From: Arcobacter cloacae
GTDB lineage: Bacteria > Campylobacterota > Campylobacteria > Campylobacterales > Arcobacteraceae
Reading direction: 5' to 3'
DNA: 64,000 nt
NCBI RefSeq assembly: GCF_013201935.1
Contig: NZ_CP053833.1
Location: 1,550,001 to 1,614,000, forward strand
Shown piece after piece: positions 8,576 through 17,315 of the stretch. A model generated the notes under the pieces. That model was not told the DNA's origin and searched no databases. It saw nothing but the letters and a program-made list of their open reading frames with translations. Within the stretch, counting starts at the first letter, position 1. Each line of letters opens with the position of its first letter. A program made the translations under genes and the position numbers.

Positions 8576-11500
8576 CTAATTTTCATTCCATACAACTATA
8601 AATTCTAAAATATGTGCTTCAGTAAATTTTATATACTCAATTTTATTAAAAAGTTTTATTGGTAAAAAATAAACATCCCTTATAAATTCATCTTTTTCAT
8701 TAAGTCTATAAAAAGCATCATTTTCTTCTTTTATATTTCTTAATCCCACAAAATCATAAAATTCAAAATTTTCTTTTATAGTATTAATATCAATATTTTT
8801 ATCTTTATCTAATTTTTCTATAAAAATATTTTTTTGTAAATTCCTATTAAAAATTGCATGATGTTTATGGCATAGGATTAGTGTATTTCCTTTTCTATTA
8901 ACATCTCTATTTTTTCTAATATTTAGCGATTTTAATTCAAAACAATTTTTACCATTATATGCAAAAGTATCTCCACATATTTGACAATGCCCCTCATATT
9001 CTTTATATAAAAACTCTTCTATTTTGTCTAAATTTTCTTTATCTTGAATTTTATTATTAATAAATATTTTTGTTTTAAATTCTGGTTTTATATTTTTATT
9101 ATCATTTGATATATTTTCTTTATGTTTTTCTTCATTTATAATTATCGTTTCATTGTTTTTTGCTTGTATAAAAGCAGGTGTTTCACCATTTCCTTGATTT
9201 TCTTTTAATGAATCTTTTAATTTTTTTGCTTCATTATTACTTTCTAAATTTTCTTTTTGAACAATGGAATCATTAAATTCTCTATCATTTACTTTTTTAT
9301 TACTAGTATTAACATAATTATCAACTTTAGAATCTCTATCAAACACAAATTTATTTAAATCAACATTTTTATCTAGTTCTATTAATTTTAAATTATGTAC
9401 CATTAATTTATGTAAAGGTTTATCGAATTTATCGTAATTTTTAAAAAACAATTTTAATTCAAATTGAGCCCTAGACATAATTAAATAAATCTCTTTACTA
9501 TTAAATTCCGATATATCTGCAAAAACCACTGGAAATTGTTCCCCTTTAACTTCATCTAAAGTATAAATCAAGATATCGCTATTCCTAAAATTTACTGAAT
9601 CATTTAAATTGAAATCTTTAAATAAATTTAAATAGTAATTTTTTTGCTCTAAGTTTTTCACAATAATTACCAAAGGAAATCTACTAGTATATATATTTAA
9701 TAAATTTTGTAAATTATAATTTACCATATCATAAATATCATCATCATTTTTTACATAAAATATTTTAGGTTTAAAATATTCTGTTTCTCCAAATCTTTTT
9801 TCATTTTCAAAATAATCATCACCAATATCCTCAAAATCTCTATCCAGTAAAATATTTCTATAATTAAAACTAGCATTTGCAAGCTGATAAGTTTGTCGAT
9901 AATTATGCTTTAAATTAAAAATATTTAATCTTGAATCTTTCTCAAAGATTTCTTCTTTAAAAAGAATATCATCCCAATTTTTCAATCCTTTATCACTATT
10001 TAAATTTTGTAACATATCACCTGTTAGAAAAACTTTATTAGTTAATAATCTTAAATATTCTAATTCTTCTTTTTCAAAATCTTGTGCTTCATCAATAATT
10101 ATAATTTCAAATTCTCTATCAATTAAATCCAAATATTTGTAAATAATATTCTTTTCAGAATTACTATAATTACCTAAATATGTAGCATCTATATATTTTT
10201 TATTAAAATATACATCATTCATAATTACTTTAAATTCTGAAATATGTTTAGCAGTTAAAAGAGGAAAATTCTTTTTCTCTTGATTTAAGAGTTTAGATAT
10301 TTTTAATTCTAATTCTATTTTTCTTTCATTTGTTATATCTTCATTATTTAAAATATTTTGTAATTTTTCTTTTTTCTTCTGATTCTCTAAAATATTATTT
10401 AAAAAATTTTTATAATCTAAAATCCATTTTAAAACTTTGAATTTTTTCTCATCAGAGATTAAACTAATTAGTTCATTCAAAATTGATACTGAAAAAATAT
10501 AATTGGGATTAATTTCTAATAATATCTTTTCAAATTTTTTTGGACTTAATCTGTTTAATTCATTATTTTTTTCACTAACTTTTTTTATTAATTCCTTATT
10601 TTCCATTGAAGAATTTTTAAGCTCTTCAATTTCTATTTCTATTGATTTTATCTTATTATTATTTTCTTCAGAATTAAGTTTTTCTATTCTTTTATCAATT
10701 AAGTTTTTGAAGAATTCTATACCTAATTCATTGAATAAACTGAAATAATGACTTTCTAAAGACTCCATATCCCGTTGGTTTATAATTTTTTCAATATCAT
10801 TTTTTATATTCTTAGAAATGTTTTTCAATTTTACAAATTGATTTTCATCAAACTTATCTTCATATATTTCACTTAATGATTTTATTTTTATTTCTTTTAA
10901 ATCAATATTTTTATCTTTTAGCAAAGTTAAAAAATGAGATTTTAGTTTATAATTCTTCACAACTACTAACATCTTATCTTGACTTATATTAGAGTTTTCA
11001 TAAAAATATTTTAATTTTTGTAAAGCAATAGTTGATTTACCAGTACCAGCCATTCCTTCAATAATACAATTATCTTCTTCATAAAATGCTTTTGATTGAA
11101 TTCCTTGCCCTGCTAATTCAAAATTTAATCTGAAAAAACCATCAATATCTATTTTATTTAAAATATCACTTTCTTCATTACCATCTATAAAGTTTTTTGC
11201 ATTTTGAATAAACTCTTTTCCTGATTTTGTTTCATATTTTATATTTAATAGATTATCTTTTTTAGGATGATATTCTCCTATTAAATCAAGTTCTGCAAGT
11301 CTATAATCATTTACATGGTCATTAATTGTACGGCTAAGAAAACCTTCAACTTTTTGTTTATCCCAATAAGAGTACAGATAATCTTTACAAAATTTAATCT
11401 CTTGTTCTTGCCCTTTTCCTCTTTTTATATTCGCCGTAGTTATATAAAAATTTTCTTCATGTTTTCTAAATTTTAATCTTCTAGTAAAAATGCCCTTATC

Positions 11501-11644
11501 TAGCCAATTTTTCAGATTTTCTTTTGTCAAATCTTCATCATTTCTATAATTAACTGAAGTTAAATCATTTTGTATTTTTTTATATTGATTTGAATATAGT
11601 TTATAATCATGTTCTATCAAATTTTTTTTATCAAATTTCATCAT
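8576..11644 (-). CDS. SF1 (UvrD-like) helicase with nuclease-like N-terminus and zinc/HNH-like C-terminus
   Basis: A 1022-residue protein. Superfamily 1 motifs in order: Walker A GMAGTGKST (197-205), Walker B IIIIDEAQD (514-522), motif III FLTGD (539-543), motif IV NYRQ (581-584), motif V VKGEQFP (699-705), motif VI YLIMSRAQ (720-727). Before the motor, AELDLIG (117-123) and YETKSGK (137-143) place D120, E138 and K140 like a PD-(D/E)XK or NERD nuclease site. Residues 310-460 are a coiled-coil insertion. Near the end, C887, C890, C925 and H928 look like the zinc frame of an HNH domain, but the metal-binding His pair is replaced by ELKS. The start overlaps the SNF2 stop (ATGA) with GGAG 6 bases ahead. 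DNA processing in a defence setting is inference. Confidence 0.82.
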   Translation of the reverse strand: MMKFDKKNLIEHDYKLYSNQYKKIQNDLTSVNYRNDEDLTKENLKNWLDKGIFTRRLKFRKHEENFYITTANIKRGKGQEQEIKFCKDYLYSYWDKQKVEGFLSRTINDHVNDYRLAELDLIGEYHPKKDNLLNIKYETKSGKEFIQNAKNFIDGNEESDILNKIDIDGFFRLNFELAGQGIQSKAFYEEDNCIIEGMAGTGKSTIALQKLKYFYENSNISQDKMLVVVKNYKLKSHFLTLLKDKNIDLKEIKIKSLSEIYEDKFDENQFVKLKNISKNIKNDIEKIINQRDMESLESHYFSLFNELGIEFFKNLIDKRIEKLNSEENNNKIKSIEIEIEELKNSSMENKELIKKVSEKNNELNRLSPKKFEKILLEINPNYIFSVSILNELISLISDEKKFKVLKWILDYKNFLNNILENQKKKEKLQNILNNEDITNERKIELELKISKLLNQEKKNFPLLTAKHISEFKVIMNDVYFNKKYIDATYLGNYSNSEKNIIYKYLDLIDREFEIIIIDEAQDFEKEELEYLRLLTNKVFLTGDMLQNLNSDKGLKNWDDILFKEEIFEKDSRLNIFNLKHNYRQTYQLANASFNYRNILLDRDFEDIGDDYFENEKRFGETEYFKPKIFYVKNDDDIYDMVNYNLQNLLNIYTSRFPLVIIVKNLEQKNYYLNLFKDFNLNDSVNFRNSDILIYTLDEVKGEQFPVVFADISEFNSKEIYLIMSRAQFELKLFFKNYDKFDKPLHKLMVHNLKLIELDKNVDLNKFVFDRDSKVDNYVNTSNKKVNDREFNDSIVQKENLESNNEAKKLKDSLKENQGNGETPAFIQAKNNETIIINEEKHKENISNDNKNIKPEFKTKIFINNKIQDKENLDKIEEFLYKEYEGHCQICGDTFAYNGKNCFELKSLNIRKNRDVNRKGNTLILCHKHHAIFNRNLQKNIFIEKLDKDKNIDINTIKENFEFYDFVGLRNIKEENDAFYRLNEKDEFIRDVYFLPIKLFNKIEYIKFTEAHILEFIVVWNEN

Positions 11645-14526
11645 CTTATCTCCATAACACCCAAAATTTCAAAACTACTTTGAATCTCTTTTTGATTTTC
11701 AAGTTCTTCTATCTTTTTTGATTTTTGATTTTTTAAATTTTCTATTTCACCTATTCTCATTCGCTTTACATCTTCTTGTAAAACTTTTTGTTCTAGTTTT
11801 TTGACTTTATTTATTTGTTTTTCAAAGTAGCTGTTTATTGAATCTATTTTGATATTTATTAATCTCATTTGCTTTTGAGATTCATCTTCTTTTATACTTT
11901 CAACATTTTTTGCAACTATTGAAATAGATTTATTTTTTATATTTTCTAAATCACTATTTCTTAAATCATCTGTTGGGATACAATCTTTTATAAATTCAAA
12001 ATAGTCTAATTCCTCTACAAATTCTAAATTCTTATTTAAAATAATTGTTTTTATAATAGATTTTGGTTTTAAAGCTTTAAAATCAACTCTAAATATTACT
12101 CCATACATATTTTGATATTTTTCATTTAAAACATTTGTATAAACTGTACTATGTGTTTTGTTTGCCAACATCATCATAATAATTGGATGATTTAAATACA
12201 AATATAAAGTTTGAAATTCATCATTATTATTTGTAGAAAAACTAACTTTTAACTCTTTATATCTATTTATTTTTTGTAAAATAGCTCTTTCTTCTTTATA
12301 TTTTAGTGTTTTTTTATCACTCATTGAAGCTTTTAGATTATTGAAAAAACTTTTGAAATTTTCACTTGATAGTTTTATATTTCCATCTTTTAGCTCTAAA
12401 AAATTTATTTGATTTTCTTCTAAATATTTGATAAATATTTTTTTACTCTCTTCTTGTAAAAGAGTAGTTTTATTTTGATTTAAAAAATTATTCTCTTTTT
12501 GTTCATAATTTACATCTTCATTTAAAAGTTTATCGACTTGTGAATTTTGCTCTTTTACTTCTATTTCTTGTTTTTTTATTGCTAATTCTTGTAAATGTAT
12601 CTTTTTGTCTATCTCTTCTTGTGATAAATGAATCAATTCTGATATATTTAATTTTTCTTCCAAATTTCCTAAAATAGGTTCTAACTCTCCTATTGATTGT
12701 TCAAAAACATTTAGTTTTGTATAAAGTCTATTGTAAATTCTATCTTCAATAGAACCTTTAATACAAAGATTAAAAATATGAAGTTTCTCAAACTTTTGAC
12801 CAATCCTATCAATTCTTCCTATTCTTTGCTCAACTCTCATTGGATTCCAAGGTAAATCATAGTTTATTACTACATTACAAAACTGCATATCTAATCCTTC
12901 ACTTCCAACTTCTGATGAAAGTAAAATATCAAAAGAGCCTTTTTTAAACTCTTTTATTTTTGAAAATCTCTCTTCAATAGAAAAATCTCCATGAATTTTT
13001 CCAACACTATAACCCAACTCTTTTAATTTTATTTCCAAATAATCTAAAGTCTTTTTGAAAAAAGAGAAAACTATCATTTGCTTTATATTTTGAGATTTTA
13101 TATCTTTTAATATCTCTTCAAATTTCAAAAATTTTGAATCATTATCACCAATCAAATTACCTTTTTCAATGATATTATCCAAATATTTTATAGCTTCTTT
13201 TCTAATATCCATATCTTCATAATAATCATCCAAATCATCTATATCTTTTATAAATAACTTTCCACTCTCTTTTACTTGTTTGAAACTCTCTAAAGAAGCT
13301 ATCATTGAAGAACTAGCCATTCTTTCAGGCATTATTGTTATAAAGCCTTGTGGTGTTGATGGATTTAAAAACTTTACAAATTCAATTACACTATCATAAT
13401 AATCTTGCTCTTGTGTGTTTAGATTAATGATTGCTGATTTTGCACTTCTTGGAATAGAACGACCTACATCTTTTTTCTTTGTTCTATTTATTATAAAACT
13501 TAGATAATCACATTCCATAAGGCTGTTAATAAAATTTACTTTTTGTACACTATCAATATTTTCTAATGCTAAAATTTCATCAAAAATATTATTTAGAGAA
13601 GATGAAAAATCATTTTTTGAATTTTCATTTATTAGATTCTTTATATCAGATAGAGTGTAATTATTTCTCAAATATGCAATAACTTTATGAATCAAAAAAT
13701 TTGGACTAATCATTTTTTCAAAATAATCAAAATCTTTAAAATAATCTTCATCAAGTAAAGTTAAAATATTAAACAAATCATTAAGTGAGTTTTGAACAGG
13801 CGTTGCTGATAAAAATATAATATGTTCAGATATTGAAGTTATTAGTTGTGCTGATTCATAAGTAGTTGTTCCATAATTTCTCATTGTATGGGCTTCATCC
13901 ATTATCAAAAAATCAACTTCAAATAGACTACTTTTTAATTTTTTAATTACTTTTTCATCTCTTAGAGTATGATATGAAATGATAATTTTCTCATTCATAA
14001 TTCTACTTGAATGGTAACTATCATATTCATCTATAAAGTTTATGAATTCATTTGTTTTTTTGATAGTAAAAAACTCTTCAAATCTTATTTCTAGCTCTTC
14101 TTTCCACTTTAAAGTTAAAGAAGAAGGAACAACTATTAAAGATACTTTTAACTCTTCTCTTTTATCAATTTCTTTAAAAATCATACCTGCTTCGATAGTT
14201 TTCCCAAGTCCTACTTCATCAGCTATTAAAACTCTATTATTTTCAGAATTTAAAAACTTTATCAATGGCTTATATTGGTGCGTTTCAGGTGTTAGTCTAT
14301 TGGTATTATATGAATACAATATATCATTCAATGGTTTATTAACGCAATTTATAAAAATATTTTTTTTCAATTCATCAAGAGAAGAAATTTTTATTTCAGA
14401 AAAAAACTCAATATCACTTTTAGAAACTGTTTTATAATCTCCATCTAATAAAATCTCACAATAATCATCAAATTCATTTAAGATTATTGTATTTTGTTTC
14501 GTAGGTTTATAAATAGCTTTTTTCAT
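11641..14526 (-). CDS. SNF2-family helicase/translocase, RapA-like
   Basis: A 961-residue SF2 motor. The first RecA lobe shows DEVGLGKT (103-110), DEAH (210-213) and SATPVQN (240-246); the second shows the SNF2/RapA block DLPWNPMRVEQRIGRIDRIGQ in the region of residues 575-595. The last 300 residues are Lys/Glu-rich with several predicted coiled coils and match no family I know. Such proteins move along double-stranded DNA without separating strands and power several phage-defence systems. The stop overlaps the start of the SF1 helicase by 4 bases, so the two motors are translationally coupled and probably act in one complex. An AGAGGG Shine-Dalgarno precedes the ATG. It is not a housekeeping RapA: the RNA-polymerase binding N-terminus is absent. 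Confidence 0.85.
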   Translation of the reverse strand: MKKAIYKPTKQNTIILNEFDDYCEILLDGDYKTVSKSDIEFFSEIKISSLDELKKNIFINCVNKPLNDILYSYNTNRLTPETHQYKPLIKFLNSENNRVLIADEVGLGKTIEAGMIFKEIDKREELKVSLIVVPSSLTLKWKEELEIRFEEFFTIKKTNEFINFIDEYDSYHSSRIMNEKIIISYHTLRDEKVIKKLKSSLFEVDFLIMDEAHTMRNYGTTTYESAQLITSISEHIIFLSATPVQNSLNDLFNILTLLDEDYFKDFDYFEKMISPNFLIHKVIAYLRNNYTLSDIKNLINENSKNDFSSSLNNIFDEILALENIDSVQKVNFINSLMECDYLSFIINRTKKKDVGRSIPRSAKSAIINLNTQEQDYYDSVIEFVKFLNPSTPQGFITIMPERMASSSMIASLESFKQVKESGKLFIKDIDDLDDYYEDMDIRKEAIKYLDNIIEKGNLIGDNDSKFLKFEEILKDIKSQNIKQMIVFSFFKKTLDYLEIKLKELGYSVGKIHGDFSIEERFSKIKEFKKGSFDILLSSEVGSEGLDMQFCNVVINYDLPWNPMRVEQRIGRIDRIGQKFEKLHIFNLCIKGSIEDRIYNRLYTKLNVFEQSIGELEPILGNLEEKLNISELIHLSQEEIDKKIHLQELAIKKQEIEVKEQNSQVDKLLNEDVNYEQKENNFLNQNKTTLLQEESKKIFIKYLEENQINFLELKDGNIKLSSENFKSFFNNLKASMSDKKTLKYKEERAILQKINRYKELKVSFSTNNNDEFQTLYLYLNHPIIMMMLANKTHSTVYTNVLNEKYQNMYGVIFRVDFKALKPKSIIKTIILNKNLEFVEELDYFEFIKDCIPTDDLRNSDLENIKNKSISIVAKNVESIKEDESQKQMRLINIKIDSINSYFEKQINKVKKLEQKVLQEDVKRMRIGEIENLKNQKSKKIEELENQKEIQSSFEILGVMEIR

Positions 14527-14584
14527 TTTTCCCTCTTTTTAATTTTATTGTAAAATCCTATCACACATAAATCCCCAAACTCCA

Positions 14585-15511
14585 TCACTCAAACCTTTTC
14601 AAATAAATTTCAACATTTTCTTTTACTTTGTTTTTCAACTCATCAGGTTCAATTACTCCTATATGTGGAATATATCTTTGAATTGTTGGAATTATCTCCA
14701 TATAGTCTGTAATAGTTAGTTCCAAATCAACTGATTCATCATCATAGATTTTTAATACTCTTTGAGTTTTATTTAGTGGTTTTCTTAAAAAATATCTTGA
14801 TACTTTTGAATCTATAAAAAGTTGAACTAAAATAGATTCATTATTTGGTTTATAGTAAGCACTAATAGCATTATCAAAGGTTTTTATTTTTTCTTCATCA
14901 AATGAAAAGTGAGTATTTAGAACTTCTATATTTTTTATAGTATTTAGGTGGAATGTTTTTATTTTATTATCTATTGGCTCGTAAGTGATTAAGTACCAAA
15001 ATCCTTCAAGATTTAGGATTTTTAGAGGATATATTTCTCTATTTTTATCATTATAAAAGCATTTGATAATAGATTTTGATTCAACTGCATTTTTTATTTG
15101 GATTATTTCATTTTTGAAGTTATCTATTTTTTCTATTGAAGTTGTTTGATAAAGTTTGTTTGTTAATTCATCTTCAAACTTTAGAAACAAACTATCAACT
15201 TTTGGGGATAAATCCTCATCACTATATTTATCTTTTGATTTGTTTTTTAATATAGCTATGATTGAGAGTTCATCTACACTAAACAAAGTTTTTGTTAGAA
15301 AGTTGTTTTTTGCTTTATAAGTTTTTGAAGAATAATCATAATAGATTCTTTCATCTACAAACAAAGGTAAAATATACTCTTTAAAATCAGTTTGAATGAT
15401 TTTTTTAGAAACACCAAATCTATCAACTAGACTTGGTGTAGATAAATCATAGCCTTTACTTAATAGTTCTAGTATTAGTGATAATCTATTTATTCTATTT
15501 TGAAAATCCAT
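14585..15511 (-). CDS. WYL-domain transcriptional regulator of the cassette
   Basis: About 308 residues from the ATG at 15511; an upstream in-frame GTG at 15562 has no Shine-Dalgarno and would add residues unlike the family. Residues 5-60 are a winged helix-turn-helix (LSTPSLVDRFGVSKKIIQTDFKEY). The WYL domain lies at about 120-200, with the eponymous patch here as FWYLITYEP and the conserved basic residues of REIYPLKIL; a C-terminal WCX-type extension follows. WYL proteins bind nucleic-acid or nucleotide ligands and often repress defence operons, as BrxR and CapW do. It sits 42 bases after the FtsZ-like gene and 58 bases before the SNF2 gene, so local control of the cassette is the natural reading. 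Confidence 0.85.
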   Translation of the reverse strand: MDFQNRINRLSLILELLSKGYDLSTPSLVDRFGVSKKIIQTDFKEYILPLFVDERIYYDYSSKTYKAKNNFLTKTLFSVDELSIIAILKNKSKDKYSDEDLSPKVDSLFLKFEDELTNKLYQTTSIEKIDNFKNEIIQIKNAVESKSIIKCFYNDKNREIYPLKILNLEGFWYLITYEPIDNKIKTFHLNTIKNIEVLNTHFSFDEEKIKTFDNAISAYYKPNNESILVQLFIDSKVSRYFLRKPLNKTQRVLKIYDDESVDLELTITDYMEIIPTIQRYIPHIGVIEPDELKNKVKENVEIYLKRFE

Positions 15512-15604
15512 TTTATTCTTTAATAATAATTTAGCAATTATTATATCAATCAAATGACTCACAAATGACTCTTTTTTATGAAAATATAAAAAAATTTATA
15601 ATTT

Positions 15605-15940
15605 TTAGACTAATCCAGTAAAAAGTATTTTACATTTAACTTTATTTTCTGGCATATTTTCATTGATTGTAGTTTTAAAGATTATTTCACAATCTTCATC
15701 TATTTTTTCATTGAAAAAACTCATAATATCATTTATTGTAAAGATTGAAACAGTAGGTAAGATTTCAAACTCTATCCAAACACCTTTAGCACTTTTTAAT
15801 TCATTAGAAAATTCATTTTGAACATCTAAAGCAATATTATCATCAAGACTAAAAACTTTAACATAACCAGCAACTTTTCCAATTTTTGACAAAATTATTT
15901 GTAAATCAAATAAATCATCTTTTTCTGTATCTAAACTCAT
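15605..15940 (-). CDS. Stand-alone protein resembling the FtsZ C-terminal domain
   Basis: A 111-residue protein, first gene of the leftward cassette, with GGAG placed 5-8 bases before the ATG. It aligns by eye to the C-terminal half of FtsZ from the T7 loop on: DLFDLQIILSKIG (9-21) against DFADVRTVMSEMG of E. coli, KSAKGVWIEFEI against SGARGVLVNITA, INDIMSFFNEKIDEDCEIIF against the helix and strand that follow, and the ending KCKILFTGL against RVTVVATGI. D9 and D12 fall on FtsZ D209 and D212, the T7-loop Asp residues that trigger GTP hydrolysis in the next subunit. The GTP-binding half is entirely absent. A role in capping or poisoning FtsZ filaments is inference; the fold resemblance is from pattern matching only. 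Confidence 0.68.
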   Translation of the reverse strand: MSLDTEKDDLFDLQIILSKIGKVAGYVKVFSLDDNIALDVQNEFSNELKSAKGVWIEFEILPTVSIFTINDIMSFFNEKIDEDCEIIFKTTINENMPENKVKCKILFTGLV

Positions 15941-15968
15941 TTCATTCTCCTATTGTTTATATATTGAA

Positions 15969-15974
15969 ATTATA
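15969..15974 (-). promoter_or_regulatory. Candidate -10 box for the accessory cassette
   Basis: On the minus strand a perfect TATAAT stands 29 bases before the ATG of the FtsZ-like gene. Because the intergenic gaps downstream are only 42, 58, -4 and 46 bases and I see no terminator in them, this may drive all five genes. Confidence 0.5.
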
Positions 15975-16011
15975 AACTAGGTGAATTACTTAGCTTGGGG
16001 ATTTAATAGTA

Positions 16012-16049
16012 AAAATAAAAAAAGGTAAGAGAAAAAACTCTTACCTTTT
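16012..16049 (-). terminator. Rho-independent terminator after dapD
   Basis: Arms AAAAGGTAAGAG (16020-16031) and CTCTTACCTTTT (16038-16049) enclose a six-base loop. Read on the minus strand, the stem runs into a tract of seven T and then more T, 20 bases past the dapD stop. It also separates dapD from the accessory cassette. Confidence 0.85.
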
Positions 16050-16069
16050 GATATTAAAATAAAAAAAGA

Positions 16070-17257
16070 TTAGTGTAAATCAGCGTTTAATTTAACTTCT
16101 CTTGTACTTCTCATAGCAATAGTCTGACCTGTACTTGAGTTTACTCTAAAATGAACTCCATTTACTCCTTGGAAGTCACTTCCTTTCATAACATTTGAAA
16201 TCTCTTTTCCTGGATTTATTGCTTTTAATTGCTCAACAGCTTTATCAGAAAGTGCTATTTTAGTTCCAGGTAAGATTGTAACACCTGCATCTAAAATACA
16301 ACCATCACCAATTGCAGTTCCTGTACAAGAGTTAGCACCTAAAAGTGTATTTTCTCCAATAGTTACAGGTACTCCATCAGTTCCTGATAGAACTCCAAGG
16401 ATTGAAGCTCCTCCACCAACGTCACTTCCAGCTCCAACAACTGCACTTGAAGAGATTCTTCCTTCAACCATAACAGAACCTAAAGTTCCTGCATTAAAGT
16501 TGATATAAGCAGCTCCTGGCATTACAGTTGTTCCAGCTGCTAATTGAGCTCCCATTCTTACTTTTCCAGAATCTAAGATTCTAGTATTGTCAGCTAGAAT
16601 AACATGTTGTAATAATCTTGGGAATTTATCAACAAAATCAATATTTGGATATTTTCCAGAAAGTTTTAACACGATTTCATTTGCTCTTAACCAGTCAAGT
16701 TCAATTGGTTGATTTCCAACCCAAGCGCAGTTGTGTAATTTTCCAAATGCACCATTTAGATTTAAGCTTCTTAAAGCTGCTTTTGCTGTTGAAAGTGCAT
16801 AAAGTTTTAAATATACAGCTTCTGTACTTTCAGGTGCTGCGTCTTCAAAAATAAATACAACTCTATAATCATCAGCACTTAGTCCTGAATCAATTGGTAA
16901 AGATGCAAGTGTTGATATAACTTGAACATTTTTATGTGCTTCACCTTTTGCTTCAGGAATAAATGGTCTAAAAGCTTCAATACAAGAAGTTAAAAACTCA
17001 TCACTTATTTTGCATACTAACTCTGATTTTGAAGTATCTACATTCTCTCCTGCTACTTTTAAAGCATTTAATAATACTGCTGCACTTCCAAAATTTTCAT
17101 TCCAATTTATCACAGGGAAAGTTGCTTGAAGTATTTTATCTTTATTAATTTGTCCTCTATCTACTTTTGCAATACCAAATCCAATTGGATTTTTGTACCA
17201 AGATTGTGATTGAATATCATCTACTAATTGTTTAAATTCGTCTTTTGTATAAGCCAT
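16070..17257 (-). CDS. dapD: Tetrahydrodipicolinate N-succinyltransferase DapD
   Basis: Adds succinyl-CoA to tetrahydrodipicolinate in the lysine and diaminopimelate pathway that feeds peptidoglycan. The protein has 395 residues, the long form found in Campylobacterota and some actinobacteria rather than the 274-residue E. coli form. The region from about 225 to 345 is a left-handed beta helix of hexapeptide repeats (GTVMPGAAYINFNAG, VGAGSDVGGGASILG, IGENTLLGANS, GDGCILDAGVTILPGTKI). It has its own terminator downstream and a normal AGGAG site 5' of the ATG. Neighbours are functionally unrelated. Confidence 0.92.
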   Translation of the reverse strand: MAYTKDEFKQLVDDIQSQSWYKNPIGFGIAKVDRGQINKDKILQATFPVINWNENFGSAAVLLNALKVAGENVDTSKSELVCKISDEFLTSCIEAFRPFIPEAKGEAHKNVQVISTLASLPIDSGLSADDYRVVFIFEDAAPESTEAVYLKLYALSTAKAALRSLNLNGAFGKLHNCAWVGNQPIELDWLRANEIVLKLSGKYPNIDFVDKFPRLLQHVILADNTRILDSGKVRMGAQLAAGTTVMPGAAYINFNAGTLGSVMVEGRISSSAVVGAGSDVGGGASILGVLSGTDGVPVTIGENTLLGANSCTGTAIGDGCILDAGVTILPGTKIALSDKAVEQLKAINPGKEISNVMKGSDFQGVNGVHFRVNSSTGQTIAMRSTREVKLNADLH

Positions 17258-17315
17258 TAGTTCTCCTATTAAATTTTTGCATATTTTACAACAAAGAAAA
17301 CTAATATAAGGTTAA

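Noticed and set aside
14042-14437. 131-codon open frame on the plus strand
   Set aside because: Lies wholly within the motif-bearing part of the SNF2 helicase on the other strand; no family likeness.
8576-14526. Assignment of the helicase pair to DISARM, Zorya, Hachiman, BREX or Druantia
   Set aside because: None of the marker proteins of these systems is present beside the helicases; only the general motor types are shared.
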